From assembly GCA_002393575.1 (NCBI GenBank), contig DGSN01000037.1, positions 1-64,000 on the forward strand: 64,000 nt of DNA, written 5' to 3'. How positions within the stretch are numbered: the first letter of the stretch is position 1; the number at the start of each line of letters is the position of its first letter. A program made the translations under genes and the position numbers. The notes under the pieces were generated by a model that was not told the DNA's origin, made no database searches, and saw only the letters and a program-made list of their open reading frames with translations. Shown piece by piece: positions 43,499-52,646 of the stretch. Source of the DNA: Prevotellaceae bacterium UBA4361 (GTDB lineage Bacteria; Bacteroidota; Bacteroidia; Bacteroidales; Bacteroidaceae).

Positions 43499-45232
43499 AT
43501 GAAAACAAATATATTTCACGTCGGTTGCGCTGCACTCTTAGCTCTCGGTCTGACAGCTTGCTCCGACTTCCTCGAAGAGCACGTGCCTCAAGGCACACTC
43601 AGCGACGAACAGGTGAAGACACCCGAAAATGCAGAGGCAATGGTGGTGTCGGCTTACGCCATCTTCACCACAGCCGAGGACATCAACTCCAGCTTCTCCA
43701 TGTGGAACTTCGATGTCCGCTCGGACGATGCCTACAAAGGCGGTAGCGGTACGAGCGATGGCGACGTGTTCCATCAGCTCGAAGTGCAGAAGGGTGTGCT
43801 GACCACCAACTGGAACATCAACGACATGTGGGTGCGCCTCTACAACAGCATTTCGCGTGTGAACACGGCAATCGCTTTGCTCAACTCCACGGATGAAAGC
43901 TCCTATCCGATGAAGACTCAGCGCATGGCTGAGATGAAGTTCCTGCGTGCTTACGCTCATTTCCTGCTGAAGCGTCTCTACAAGAACATTCCTTTCGTCA
44001 TCAACGAAAACCTCACTTACGACGAGTATAACGAACTCTCCAACACGGCTTACACCAACGACGAAGGTTGGCAGCTCATCATCAACGACTTGATGGAGGC
44101 TTACAACACGCTTCCTGAAACTCAAGCCGACAAGGGTCGCCCAACGAAGGCTTCGGCTGCTGCATTCCTTGCCAAGGTGTATCTCTACAAGGCTTATCAT
44201 CAGGACGACGTGAAGAGCAACCAGGTGACCAGCATCAACAAGCAGGACTTGGAGAAGGTGATTGAATTCACGAATCCTGCGCTCTACACCAACTACGGAC
44301 TTGAGGACGACTTGCACAACAACTTCCGCCCTGAAGAGCAGTACGAGAACGGCAAGGAAAGTCTTTGGGCCATCCAGTACTCTCGCAACGACGGTAGCAC
44401 TTATGGCAACCTGAACTGGAGCTACGGACTCATTCCGCCAAACATTCCTGGTGCAACCGACGGTGGCTGCGACTTCTACAAGCCAAGTCAGAACCTCGTG
44501 AATGCTTATCGCACGGGTGACGACGGTCTGCCGCTCATCGACTCTTTCAACAGCAAGGACTACAACAAGAACGAGGACAATGCTGACCCACGCCTCTTCC
44601 TCACCGTTGGTATTCCTGGACTGCCATATATGTTCAACAAGAACTACATGATGGAGGAAACCAGCATCTGGAGCCGTTCGAACGGTCTCTACGGCTACAA
44701 TGTTTCGCTGAAGCAGAATGTCGATCCTGCTCTCATCGACAGCTATCTCATCAAGGGTTCCTATTGGGCAAGCTCCATGAACCGCATCGTGTTCCGCTAT
44801 GCCGACGTGCTGCTGGAGCGTGCTGAGGCTTACGCACAGTTGGGACAGACCGACCAGGCCATCAATTTGGTGAATCAGGTTCGTACCCGTGCTGCCAAGA
44901 GCACACAGATGATTGGCAACTATCCAAACACTTACAATGTGAAATTCCACATCTCCAACTACAAGGGTGCTTACTCGCAGGAGCAGGCCATCAAGATTGT
45001 GAAGATGGAGCGTCGTCTGGAGTTGGGCATGGAGTGTGAGCGATTCTTCGACCTCGTTCGCTGGGGCGATGCTGCCACCGTGCTGAACAAATACTATGCT
45101 GAGGAGCGTGACAACTGTGCCATCTATGGCGAAGCCAGCTTCACTGCCAACAAGGACGAGTATCTGCCTATTCCATTCAGCCAGATTTCTGCTTCGAACG
45201 GCCACTACACTCAGAACATCGGTAATTGGTAA
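43499..45232 (+). CDS. susD: SusD/RagB-type glycan-binding lipoprotein
   Basis: 577 residues. Lipoprotein signal ALLALGLTACSDF, then the helical TPR-like scaffold of SusD: PENAEAMVVSAYAIF, MAEMKFLRAYAHFLLKR near the middle, RYADVLLERAEAYAQLGQTDQAINLVNQVR and MERRLELGMECERFFDLVRWG near the end, all family signatures. Lid of the SusC channel at the cell surface, probably for fructans here. Confidence 0.94.
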   Translation: MKTNIFHVGCAALLALGLTACSDFLEEHVPQGTLSDEQVKTPENAEAMVVSAYAIFTTAEDINSSFSMWNFDVRSDDAYKGGSGTSDGDVFHQLEVQKGVLTTNWNINDMWVRLYNSISRVNTAIALLNSTDESSYPMKTQRMAEMKFLRAYAHFLLKRLYKNIPFVINENLTYDEYNELSNTAYTNDEGWQLIINDLMEAYNTLPETQADKGRPTKASAAAFLAKVYLYKAYHQDDVKSNQVTSINKQDLEKVIEFTNPALYTNYGLEDDLHNNFRPEEQYENGKESLWAIQYSRNDGSTYGNLNWSYGLIPPNIPGATDGGCDFYKPSQNLVNAYRTGDDGLPLIDSFNSKDYNKNEDNADPRLFLTVGIPGLPYMFNKNYMMEETSIWSRSNGLYGYNVSLKQNVDPALIDSYLIKGSYWASSMNRIVFRYADVLLERAEAYAQLGQTDQAINLVNQVRTRAAKSTQMIGNYPNTYNVKFHISNYKGAYSQEQAIKIVKMERRLELGMECERFFDLVRWGDAATVLNKYYAEERDNCAIYGEASFTANKDEYLPIPFSQISASNGHYTQNIGNW

Positions 45233-45237
45233 AATTT

Positions 45238-45312
45238 CAACCATAACGATAACCATAACGATAACCGCCATTCGGATGGAAAGTTAAGGTTATGGTTAAG
45301 GTTATGGTTAAT
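45238..45312. repeat. AACCATAACG palindrome centred on CCATTCGGATGG
   Basis: Left arm AACCATAACGATAACC words, core CCATTCGGATGG 45268-45279, right arm GGTTATGGTTAAGG words inverted to the left arm. It lies between susD and the next gene and could act as an attenuating hairpin within the operon. Confidence 0.85.
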
Positions 45313-45318
45313 CAAAAA

Positions 45319-46725
45319 ATGAACAAGATGAAAACAAAGCTTTTAAACATAATATGCGTCATCTGCACCATTTGCGCGTTGGCAGCTTGCTCCGACGACC
45401 ATGTCAGCGACCTTCAGCTGAGCGGTGACTGCATGGTTGAGACTATCAAGCTCGACAACTACGAAGGTATTATCGACCTCCCTTCGCGCAGCATCGTGGT
45501 TCGTCTGCCCGAAGTGTATGAAACTTCTGCCATGAAGGTGACGGCTCTCACGCTTTCCAATGGTGCCGTGTGCAACGTGCAGGAAGGTGAAACGCTCAAC
45601 ATGGATGCAGCCAAGGTGCTGCACGTGAAGAACGGCGACGTCAGTCTCGACTGGACACTGAGCGTGCTCCACGACGAAGCTCGCATCAAGCAGTTCGTGG
45701 TGAACGACATCTATCAGGGCACCATCGACCAGAACGCCAAGACCATCACGGTCTATGTGCCAGGTTCGGTTGACATCACCAACTTGGTTCCTACCATCAC
45801 CATCAGTGCCAATGCTACGGTTACTCCTGGTTCGGGTGTGGCTCAAGACTTCTCGAAGCCTGTGCAATATACGGTGAAGAACAACTCGGCTGAGACGGTC
45901 TATACCGTGACTGTCATTGCCATCGAGAAGCCAGCAGCTCTCTTCGTTGGATCTGCTTCTACGATGAACGACCTCGACATGGAGGCAAAGACTGCTTGCC
46001 AGTGGATGCTGGGCAACATCCCTAATTCTCTCTATGCTTCTTTTGCAGACCTCCGTACTGGAACGCTCGACCTCTCCGAGTGCAAGATTATCTGGTGGCA
46101 CTACCACGTGGATGGAGGTGTGGATGGACACGACGTGTTCTTGGCAAAGGCTACTGATGCGATGGACACGAAGAACGAATTGCGCAACTTCTACGAGAAT
46201 GGCGGTTCCTTCTTCCTCACTCGCTACGCTACCAACCTGCCTTCGTTCATCGGCGCAACTGGCGATGACGACTGGACCACGCCTAACAACTGCTGGGGTC
46301 AGAACGAAGATGCTGCCGAAGTCTGTGGCGGTCCTTGGACATTCCGCATCTTCGACGGACAGAACAACCACCCTGTTTGGCAGAACCTCATCCAGGGCGA
46401 CAATGCCAACGAGGTTTATTGCACTGATGCTGGTTATCACATCACGAACTCCACAGCTCAGTACCACATCGGCACCGACTGGGGCGGTTACGACAACCAC
46501 GCTGCATGGGAAGCACGCACAGGCGGCAAGATTCTCGGCGTGGGTGGCGACGGAGCAGTTGTGGCTTGGGAATATCCTGCTCACGACGGCAAGGGTGGCA
46601 TCGTCTGCATCGGCTCTGGTTGCTTCGACTGGTACTCTTACACTTACGAAGCTGGCTACACGGAGAACTATCACCGCAACATTGCTATCATCACTCAAAA
46701 TACGTTCAACTACTTAATGAAGTAA
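45319..46725 (+). CDS. DUF4960 surface glycan-binding lipoprotein (BT1761-like)
   Basis: 468 residues from ATG 45319; ATG 45328 also gives a good signal (MKTKLLNIICVICTICALAAC). An ATG at 45292 lies inside the repeat hairpin and is unlikely. After the lipobox come two Ig-like repeats (KVTALTLSNGAVCNV; TITVYVPGSVDITNLVPTI), then a C-terminal domain rich in aromatic and Asp residues (KIIWWHYHVDGG, FFLTRYATNLPS, GSGCFDWYSYTYE) typical of DUF4960. In B. thetaiotaomicron the gene in this place binds levan at the surface. Followed 7 bp later by the GH32 gene. Confidence 0.82.
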   Translation: MNKMKTKLLNIICVICTICALAACSDDHVSDLQLSGDCMVETIKLDNYEGIIDLPSRSIVVRLPEVYETSAMKVTALTLSNGAVCNVQEGETLNMDAAKVLHVKNGDVSLDWTLSVLHDEARIKQFVVNDIYQGTIDQNAKTITVYVPGSVDITNLVPTITISANATVTPGSGVAQDFSKPVQYTVKNNSAETVYTVTVIAIEKPAALFVGSASTMNDLDMEAKTACQWMLGNIPNSLYASFADLRTGTLDLSECKIIWWHYHVDGGVDGHDVFLAKATDAMDTKNELRNFYENGGSFFLTRYATNLPSFIGATGDDDWTTPNNCWGQNEDAAEVCGGPWTFRIFDGQNNHPVWQNLIQGDNANEVYCTDAGYHITNSTAQYHIGTDWGGYDNHAAWEARTGGKILGVGGDGAVVAWEYPAHDGKGGIVCIGSGCFDWYSYTYEAGYTENYHRNIAIITQNTFNYLMK

Positions 46726-46732
46726 TACCATT

Positions 46733-48331
46733 ATGAAGAAGACTATGATATATTCCGCATTAGCACTCATGTTGTCAGCCTCCGTGCTGACAGCATGCAG
46801 CGACGACAAATATGGTCCTGACGCACCAAAGGACTGGGCTGGCACTTCCGCGTTCTTCACTCCGACTGACGAGCAGGGATTCCAAACCTACTACACTCCT
46901 GCCATCGGTCGTGTGGGCGACCCAATGCCGTTCTACGACCAGAAGGCTGGCGATTTCAAGGTGCTCTACTTGCAGGAGTACGAGAACAACGCCACGTACA
47001 ATTACCACCCTATCTGGGGCGTTGCCACAAGCGACGGAGGCAACTACACGTCCCTGGGCGAAGTGCTGCCAACTGGCACATCTTCGCTGGAACAGGATGC
47101 TGCTCTCGGTACGGGTTGCGCTGTCTATAACGAAAAGGACGGACTCTACTACATCTACTACACGGGCCACAACCCTCAGTGCAAGAATGTGGAGGCTGTG
47201 ATGCGCGCCACTTCTCCCGACTTCAAGACTTGGACGAAGGACAATGCCTGGATGCTGAAAGGCGACGACTATGGCTATTCGTCTGTGGATTTCCGCGACC
47301 CTCAGGTGTTCAAGGCTGACGATGGGCTTTGGCACATGGTCATTTCTTCGAAGCTGAAGTTCGCTGAGTTCACTTCTTCCGACCTCAAGACTTGGACTCA
47401 CCTCGGTCAGTTCCCGATGATTTGGGACCGCATGTTGGAGTGCCCTGACATCTTCAAGATGGGCGACTGGTGGTACATGGTCTATAGCGAAGCTTATCGT
47501 GCTTCGTGGAGCCGCAAGGTGAAGTACATGATGGCTCGCTCGCTCGACGAGCTGAGGGCGTGCTTCAACGACCCTGGTGCCAACTGGCCAAAGGACGGAC
47601 ATGAGGGCGTTCTCGACAGCCGTGCCTTCTATGCAGGCAAGACTGCCAGCAACGGCACCGACCGTTACATCTGGGGCTGGTGTCCTTACCGCACGGGTGC
47701 AACCATCTTCGACAAGAATGTGAACGTGGGTGCAGGTGGTGAACCGAACTGGTCAGGTGCTCTCGTCTGCCATCGCATCATCCAGCACGCCGACGGCACG
47801 CTCACGCTGGGTCAGGTGCCTGCCATTGCTGAGAAGTTCCAGAAGGCTCAAGACGTGAAGGTGATGGCATCTCATGGTGCAACCCTCACGGGCACTGGTG
47901 GCAAACTCTCGGGCGACGATGCTTACGTGCTCTACAGTCGTCTCGGCAGTTCTAACCACATTTCTTTCACTGTCACCACAAGCAACAACTGGGACAAGTT
48001 TGGCATCTCCTTCGTTCGTGGCACTGACTCTGAGAAGTACTACACCATGGTTGTGAACCCTGAGTGGGAGGATGGCCGCAAGGTGAACTTCGAGGAAGAA
48101 GGCAAGGCAGGCAAGGGCTTCATCGAAGGTATCGATGGCTACAACTTCCAGCGTCCTGCTGACAATGTCTATCATGTCAACATCTACACCGACAACTCTG
48201 TCCTCACCCTCTACATCAACGATGTTTGTGCTTACACCAACCGCATCTACGGCATCCAGAAGAATTGCTGGAGCATCAACAACTATGGTGGCAACATCAC
48301 TGTTAGCGATGTAGTGGTCAGTGAAAAGTAA
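46733..48331 (+). CDS. GH32 fructan hydrolase lipoprotein
   Basis: 532 residues. Lipoprotein signal LMLSASVLTACSDD (Cys22). Five-bladed propeller of family GH32: nucleophile Asp63 in VGDPMPFYD, transition-state stabiliser in FRDPQVF and acid/base in ECPDIF. The first motif is the GDxMPFY variant rather than the common WMNDPNG. A C-terminal beta-sandwich follows from about residue 390. As a surface lipoprotein last in a susCD operon it should cut fructan outside the cell before SusC import; endo-levanase or endo-inulinase cannot be told apart from sequence. Confidence 0.88.
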   Translation: MKKTMIYSALALMLSASVLTACSDDKYGPDAPKDWAGTSAFFTPTDEQGFQTYYTPAIGRVGDPMPFYDQKAGDFKVLYLQEYENNATYNYHPIWGVATSDGGNYTSLGEVLPTGTSSLEQDAALGTGCAVYNEKDGLYYIYYTGHNPQCKNVEAVMRATSPDFKTWTKDNAWMLKGDDYGYSSVDFRDPQVFKADDGLWHMVISSKLKFAEFTSSDLKTWTHLGQFPMIWDRMLECPDIFKMGDWWYMVYSEAYRASWSRKVKYMMARSLDELRACFNDPGANWPKDGHEGVLDSRAFYAGKTASNGTDRYIWGWCPYRTGATIFDKNVNVGAGGEPNWSGALVCHRIIQHADGTLTLGQVPAIAEKFQKAQDVKVMASHGATLTGTGGKLSGDDAYVLYSRLGSSNHISFTVTTSNNWDKFGISFVRGTDSEKYYTMVVNPEWEDGRKVNFEEEGKAGKGFIEGIDGYNFQRPADNVYHVNIYTDNSVLTLYINDVCAYTNRIYGIQKNCWSINNYGGNITVSDVVVSEK

Positions 48332-48340
48332 CTATTTAAA

Positions 48341-48458
48341 TGAAGAATGAAGAATGTAGAATGAAGAATGAAAAATACTCAACCAATGAGCAGGGTAAAA
48401 TCCATTCTTCATTCTTCATTCTACATTCTTCATTTTATTATTCTTCACTTTTCATTTT
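48341..48458. repeat. GAAGAATG palindromic repeat element (copy A4)
   Basis: ATGAAGAATG arm, core 48375-48398 (TACTC-N12-GGGTA, same central ATGAGCA as A1), CATTCTTCATT arm. It ends 8 bp before a TACCTTTG -7 box at 48466-48473 for the next gene. Confidence 0.82.
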
Positions 48459-48494
48459 CTTTTCCTACCTTTGCCAAAAGATTTTTTGGTAGAT

Positions 48495-49322
48495 ATGGAG
48501 AAGACTGACATTTTAATGTTAGGCACGGGTCATGCCACCGTGAGCCGATGCTATAACACTTGCTTTGTGCTGCAACAGGGCGATGCACTGCTGATGGTGG
48601 ATGCAGGCGGTGGCAATGGCATTCTCAACCAGTTGGAAAAGGTGGGGAAGTCTATTGCCGATATTCATCATCTTTTCATCACACACGCCCACACCGACCA
48701 CCTTTTGGGTTGCGTGTGGGTGGTTCGAATGGTCATTCAGTATGTGCAGCGTGGTTGGTATGAAGGGCAGTTGCACGTGTATAGCCATCGCAAGTGCATC
48801 GACACACTCCGTTCCATTTGCGAGATGACGATGCACAAGATGCAAACGGAACATATTGGTAAGGAAGTGGTGCTTCACACGCTGACGGATGGAGAAGAAT
48901 TCACCGTTCCCGCTGCTTCTCCGCTTCGCATCACTGCGTTCGACATTCATTCCAGAATGGAACCACAATTCGGTTTCCGCACTGAGTTGGCTGACGGACA
49001 GGTGCTTGTCTGTTTGGGCGATGAACCTTATCATCCTGAGTGCCGACGATGGGTGGAGGGTGCCGACTGGCTGATGTGCGAAGCCTTTTGCCTTTATCGC
49101 GACAGGGACGTGTTCCATCCCTACGAGAAATTCCACAGCACGGCAATGGATGCAGGACGTTTGGCTGAGGAGCTAAACGTGAAGCATCTGCTGCTTTACC
49201 ACACCGAGGACTCTCACCTCAATACACGTAAAAACGACTATTCCGCTGAAGCCAAACTGCATTTCAGCGGAATAGTCGTTGTTCCTGATGACTTGGAAAC
49301 GATTAGTTTAAGTGAAAAGTAG
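48495..49322 (+). CDS. Metallo-beta-lactamase fold hydrolase (RNase Z-like)
   Basis: 275 residues from ATG 48495 (MEKTDILMLGTGHATVSRCYN). Zinc motif HAHTDH after LFITH, VDAGGG, later LGDEPYH and CEAFC, and LLLYHTED with the last ligand region. Closest to the RNase Z / arylsulfatase-like branch; substrate unknown. Near the 3' end the coding DNA holds a perfect 18-bp inverted repeat (49233-49250 with 49263-49280). Its stop TAG forms the border of the following inverted-repeat element. Confidence 0.85.
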   Translation: MEKTDILMLGTGHATVSRCYNTCFVLQQGDALLMVDAGGGNGILNQLEKVGKSIADIHHLFITHAHTDHLLGCVWVVRMVIQYVQRGWYEGQLHVYSHRKCIDTLRSICEMTMHKMQTEHIGKEVVLHTLTDGEEFTVPAASPLRITAFDIHSRMEPQFGFRTELADGQVLVCLGDEPYHPECRRWVEGADWLMCEAFCLYRDRDVFHPYEKFHSTAMDAGRLAEELNVKHLLLYHTEDSHLNTRKNDYSAEAKLHFSGIVVVPDDLETISLSEK

Positions 49323-49502
49323 ACCCTCCCCAGCCCTCCCTGTGAGGGAGGAAGTAGTCACTCGGCTTGAAAGTGAAAAGTTGAAAGTTAAAAATGCCGT
49401 CCGGCTCAATCGCTTCACGCTTCACTCTTCACGTTGAAACTTTTCACTTTTCGTTTTTCACTTTTCACTCCCTCCCTCACAGGGAGGGTAGGGGAGGGTC
49501 TA
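49320..49502. repeat. CCCTCCCC inverted-repeat element with nested TTCACGC repeat (copy E2)
   Basis: Ends GACCCTCCCCAGCCCTCCC and GGGAGGGTAGGGGAGGGTC are inverted. The inside holds GAAAGTGAAAAG words, core GCCGTCCGGCTCAATCGC (49396-49413), TTCACGC words and CACGTTGAAAC, a complete B copy. Both border trinucleotides are TAG: the stop of the plus gene on the left and of the minus gene on the right. Confidence 0.88.
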
Positions 49503-51362
49503 AAAGCTTGCGCTGATGCCGCCCATCACGGTGCCGAGGGGCATGTGGTAGCCTGCAATGACTTCGTATTTCTGCCAGAAGAGGTTTTCGCCTTTCACGA
49601 AGAGGCGCAGCTGTGGGATGGGTTTGTAGGCGATGGCTGCACGGAGGAGGGGCACTTCCTCCTTGGCTGGGTTGTTGCCCACGGCGGTGTAGAGCGCCAA
49701 GTAGGTGAGGCCTGCGTTGAATGCCCAGTGCTTGCTGTCGTAGTTTCCACCCAAGTAGATTTTGTGTTCGGGCGCACCAGTCACTTTCACTTTGTTCATG
49801 TGGAGCGTGCTGTAGTTGGCATCTAATCGCCAGTAAGGATTGATGCGGTAGCCCGCTTCGAATTCCAATCCGTAGTTTTCTGCTTCGCCCGTGTTGATGT
49901 TGAGCGGTTTGCCATCTACCATCGACGTGGCAATGAGGTTCTCTGCTTTGATGTAAAACACATTCAGTCCGAGGCGCAGGCGGTTGTCGAGCAGCCGCTG
50001 TGCGTATGCCAGTTCGTAGTTCATCATTCGCTCAGGCTTGAGTTCTGCATTGGCAGGACGGAACATATACATTTCGCGAAGGGTAGGGTTGCGGAAACCC
50101 TTGCTGACGAGTGCCTTGAGCTCAATCTGGTGGGGCAGACGGAAGGCGAGTCCTCCCTGCGGAATGAGTTCGGTGCCTGCCTGTGAGTGATGGTCCACGC
50201 GCAGACCTGCATCGAGTGTCACCCACGAGGCGAGGTCCTGTCGGAAGTCGATGTAGCCAGCCAGTTCGTCCTCGGTGGTATCGACATAGTCGGTGACGTG
50301 TTCGTGGGTGGCGATGCTGCGTGTGTATGCTTCGCCGCCGAAGTGCTGCCAGTCGAAGCCTATGGTGGTGACGTTTCCGCTCCAGAACGACATGCTCTCG
50401 TATGCACTCACGCCAGCGTTGAGGTCGTTGTGCAGGTAATGCACGGTCTGTGGCTTGCCGCCTGGATGGTAGCCGTCGTTGATTTTGTGATGGCCGAAGT
50501 CGTAGAATCCTCGGATGGCTCCCGATGTCTTTCCGTAGTGGTTGAGAATGCCGACTGAGGCGAATCCGCGCGTAATCCACTGGTCGTTTTCGAGGTAGGG
50601 ATTGGTGGTCTCGCCTGGGTTCGTGCCTTCGAAGTGGGTGAGGTTGATGTTGGCAACGGCTTGCCAGTGCTTGCTGAAGTCGTAGCCGAACTTGGCGAAT
50701 CCTCCATACTGGTTGAACTCGGAGTTTTTGCGGTGTCCGTCGGTGGTGTTGAAGTTCAAGCCGATGGACGAAGTGAATTTGCCCAATCGCAATTGGTTGG
50801 TGGCATGTGCCTCGATGGTTCCGTAGCTTCCGCCTTGCACTTGCACGTCGGTGCGCACTCCGTTGTTGTGCATTTGTCGGGTGACGATGTTCATCACGCC
50901 GCCCATAGCGTTCGAGCCATAATAGAGCGATGCAGGTCCGCGCACCACTTCCACGCGCTCTGCCATCGCTGTGGTGTAGAGGTCGGGAACGGGATGCCCG
51001 TAGAGTCCTGCGTACTGGGGCTGTCCGTCCACGAGTACGAGGAAATTTGCCACGGTACCGATGCCTCGCACACGGATGCCGCCAGCGGCTCCTGTCGAAA
51101 CGCCGTAGCCTACCATGCCTCGCGTGGTGGAGAAGAATCCAGGCACTTGTTCGTTGAGTGTTGGCAGCACTGCCTCGTTGTAGGTCTCGTTCAGTTTTTC
51201 TTGACTAACGATGCTCACGGTCACGGGCAGGTTTGCCATGTTGGTAGCATTTCGTGTTCCAGTCACAACTACGTTCTGCAAGGTGTCGTCGATGGCAAAG
51301 GATTGTGCCGTAGCTGACCCTGAGACAAGGAGACATGCAGACAATAATAAAGGTTTTTTCAT
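49500..51362 (-). CDS. TonB-dependent outer-membrane receptor
   Basis: 620 residues. Signal peptide MKKPLLLSACLLVSGSATAQ; TonB-box area TLQNVVVTGTRNATN; plug with VRGIGTVANFLVLVDGQPQYAG and VEVVRGPASLYYGSNAMGGVMNI; barrel with KGFRNPTLREMYM, NAELKPERMMNYELAY and final ISASF. It lacks the SusC N-terminal domain and has no SusD neighbour, so it belongs to the siderophore/vitamin B12/metal receptor type. Cargo not predictable. The leader before the ATG has the CAAAAACTTACAAACTC word. Confidence 0.9.
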   Translation of the reverse strand: MKKPLLLSACLLVSGSATAQSFAIDDTLQNVVVTGTRNATNMANLPVTVSIVSQEKLNETYNEAVLPTLNEQVPGFFSTTRGMVGYGVSTGAAGGIRVRGIGTVANFLVLVDGQPQYAGLYGHPVPDLYTTAMAERVEVVRGPASLYYGSNAMGGVMNIVTRQMHNNGVRTDVQVQGGSYGTIEAHATNQLRLGKFTSSIGLNFNTTDGHRKNSEFNQYGGFAKFGYDFSKHWQAVANINLTHFEGTNPGETTNPYLENDQWITRGFASVGILNHYGKTSGAIRGFYDFGHHKINDGYHPGGKPQTVHYLHNDLNAGVSAYESMSFWSGNVTTIGFDWQHFGGEAYTRSIATHEHVTDYVDTTEDELAGYIDFRQDLASWVTLDAGLRVDHHSQAGTELIPQGGLAFRLPHQIELKALVSKGFRNPTLREMYMFRPANAELKPERMMNYELAYAQRLLDNRLRLGLNVFYIKAENLIATSMVDGKPLNINTGEAENYGLEFEAGYRINPYWRLDANYSTLHMNKVKVTGAPEHKIYLGGNYDSKHWAFNAGLTYLALYTAVGNNPAKEEVPLLRAAIAYKPIPQLRLFVKGENLFWQKYEVIAGYHMPLGTVMGGISASF

Positions 51363-51395
51363 TTTGAGTTATTGAGTTTGTAAGTTTTTGTATGT

Positions 51396-51557
51396 TAGAC
51401 CCTCCCCAACCCTCCCTGTGAGGGAGGGAGTAGTCACCCAGCCCCTCCAGCTTCCCCAAGGGGGAGTGAATAACCATTCGGATGGCTTCTCCTCCCCTTT
51501 GGGAGGTTGGGAGGGGTTTATTCTCCCTCCCTCACAGGGAGGGTTGGGGTGGGTCTT
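51396..51557. repeat. CCCTCCCC element with nested second inverted repeat (copy E3)
   Basis: Outer ends GACCCTCCCCAACCCTCCC and GGGAGGGTTGGGGTGGGTC. Inside, CCCCTCCAGCTTCCCCAAG pairs with CTTTGGGAGGTTGGGAGGGG, and the middle holds CCATTCGGATGG at 51474-51485. Palindrome within palindrome. It lies between the TonB receptor start and the phosphoesterase stop. Confidence 0.88.
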
Positions 51558-51560
51558 TTT

Positions 51561-52646
51561 TCACTTAATCGTCGCTACCACGTATTCCGACCTGGTGCCG
51601 ATGCGGAATTTGCCGCCCCAGATGCCGAGGCCCGAACTGATGTAATACTGTGTGTCGCCTCGTTGCCAAGGACCAAAGTCACATTCGTAGGTGGCATGGG
51701 TGATGAGCGAGATGGGCCACACTTGCCCTTCGTGGGTGTGTCCACTAAATTGGAAGTCGATGCCGCTTTGCTCTGCCTGTTCGAGGTGGTAGGGCTGATG
51801 GTCGAGCAGGATGGTGTATTTGCTCATGTCGGCGGCTTTCGTCAGTTCCTTCACGCTTTTGCGACGGCGGTTGGTGCGGTCGTCGCGTCCAATCACGCAC
51901 AGGTCGCCAATCGTCACGTTGGAGTCTTGCACCAGCTGGATGCCAGCCTTCTTGAAGAACTCACGTGAGCGCTCAATGCCCGTGAGGTAGTCGTGGTTGC
52001 CATAGCAAGCTACGACGGGTGCGTTCAACCGACGGAATTCTTCCTCCATGTGCTCCTCGTCAACAGGACGGATGCTGCCGTCGATGATGTCGCCAGCCAC
52101 CAGGATGAGGTCGGCATGTTCGGCGTTCAGCATATCCACCCATAGTGCCAGTTCCTTGCGAGGGTTGTGGTAGCCGATGTGGAGGTCGCTGACCATCACA
52201 ACCGTCATTTCCTTCTTCAGTTTTCCCTTGCTGTCGAGCGTAATGGTTTCGCGGTATTTGTCGATGTAGTGACAATAGCCGTATGTGAACACAATGACGA
52301 GCAGGATGACAATGCTTTCGGTGCCGACGATGCTGTTGTGCAGAAACCATTTGGGTGTCACATGGAGCAGTCTGCCCAGGTCGAGCAGGAGGAACGTCAT
52401 GAACAGATAGAGCAGGATGAAAATCCAGGAGCAACCTATGTCATAGACAGCCTGTGCGATTTTGAGCGGAAACTTGAATTGAAGCGGGCTGTTGCAGATG
52501 AAGAGGCAGGCGAATGCCAAGGTCATCAGCACGAGCACCACCCATTTCACTCCGTTGCCGCATGGCAGGATTTGCCACACGTGCCAATATACATAGCCGT
52601 GTCCTGCCAGCATAACTGTAAAGAAGATGATGAAAAACCAAATCAT
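51561..52646 (-). CDS. Membrane-anchored calcineurin-like metallophosphoesterase
   Basis: 361 residues. Four membrane helices in the first 125 residues (MIWFFIIFFTVMLAGHGYVYWH ... IVILLVIVFTYGY), then the phosphoesterase domain with all metal motifs: SDLHIGYH, AGDIIDGS, GNHDYLTG, SGHTHEGQVWP. Resembles YkuE-type enzymes; substrate unknown, perhaps a lipid or nucleotide phosphoester at the membrane. The leader has AAAAACTTAAAAACTTA words. Upstream of the TonB receptor on the same strand but separated by repeat E3. Confidence 0.9.
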   Translation of the reverse strand: MIWFFIIFFTVMLAGHGYVYWHVWQILPCGNGVKWVVLVLMTLAFACLFICNSPLQFKFPLKIAQAVYDIGCSWIFILLYLFMTFLLLDLGRLLHVTPKWFLHNSIVGTESIVILLVIVFTYGYCHYIDKYRETITLDSKGKLKKEMTVVMVSDLHIGYHNPRKELALWVDMLNAEHADLILVAGDIIDGSIRPVDEEHMEEEFRRLNAPVVACYGNHDYLTGIERSREFFKKAGIQLVQDSNVTIGDLCVIGRDDRTNRRRKSVKELTKAADMSKYTILLDHQPYHLEQAEQSGIDFQFSGHTHEGQVWPISLITHATYECDFGPWQRGDTQYYISSGLGIWGGKFRIGTRSEYVVATIK

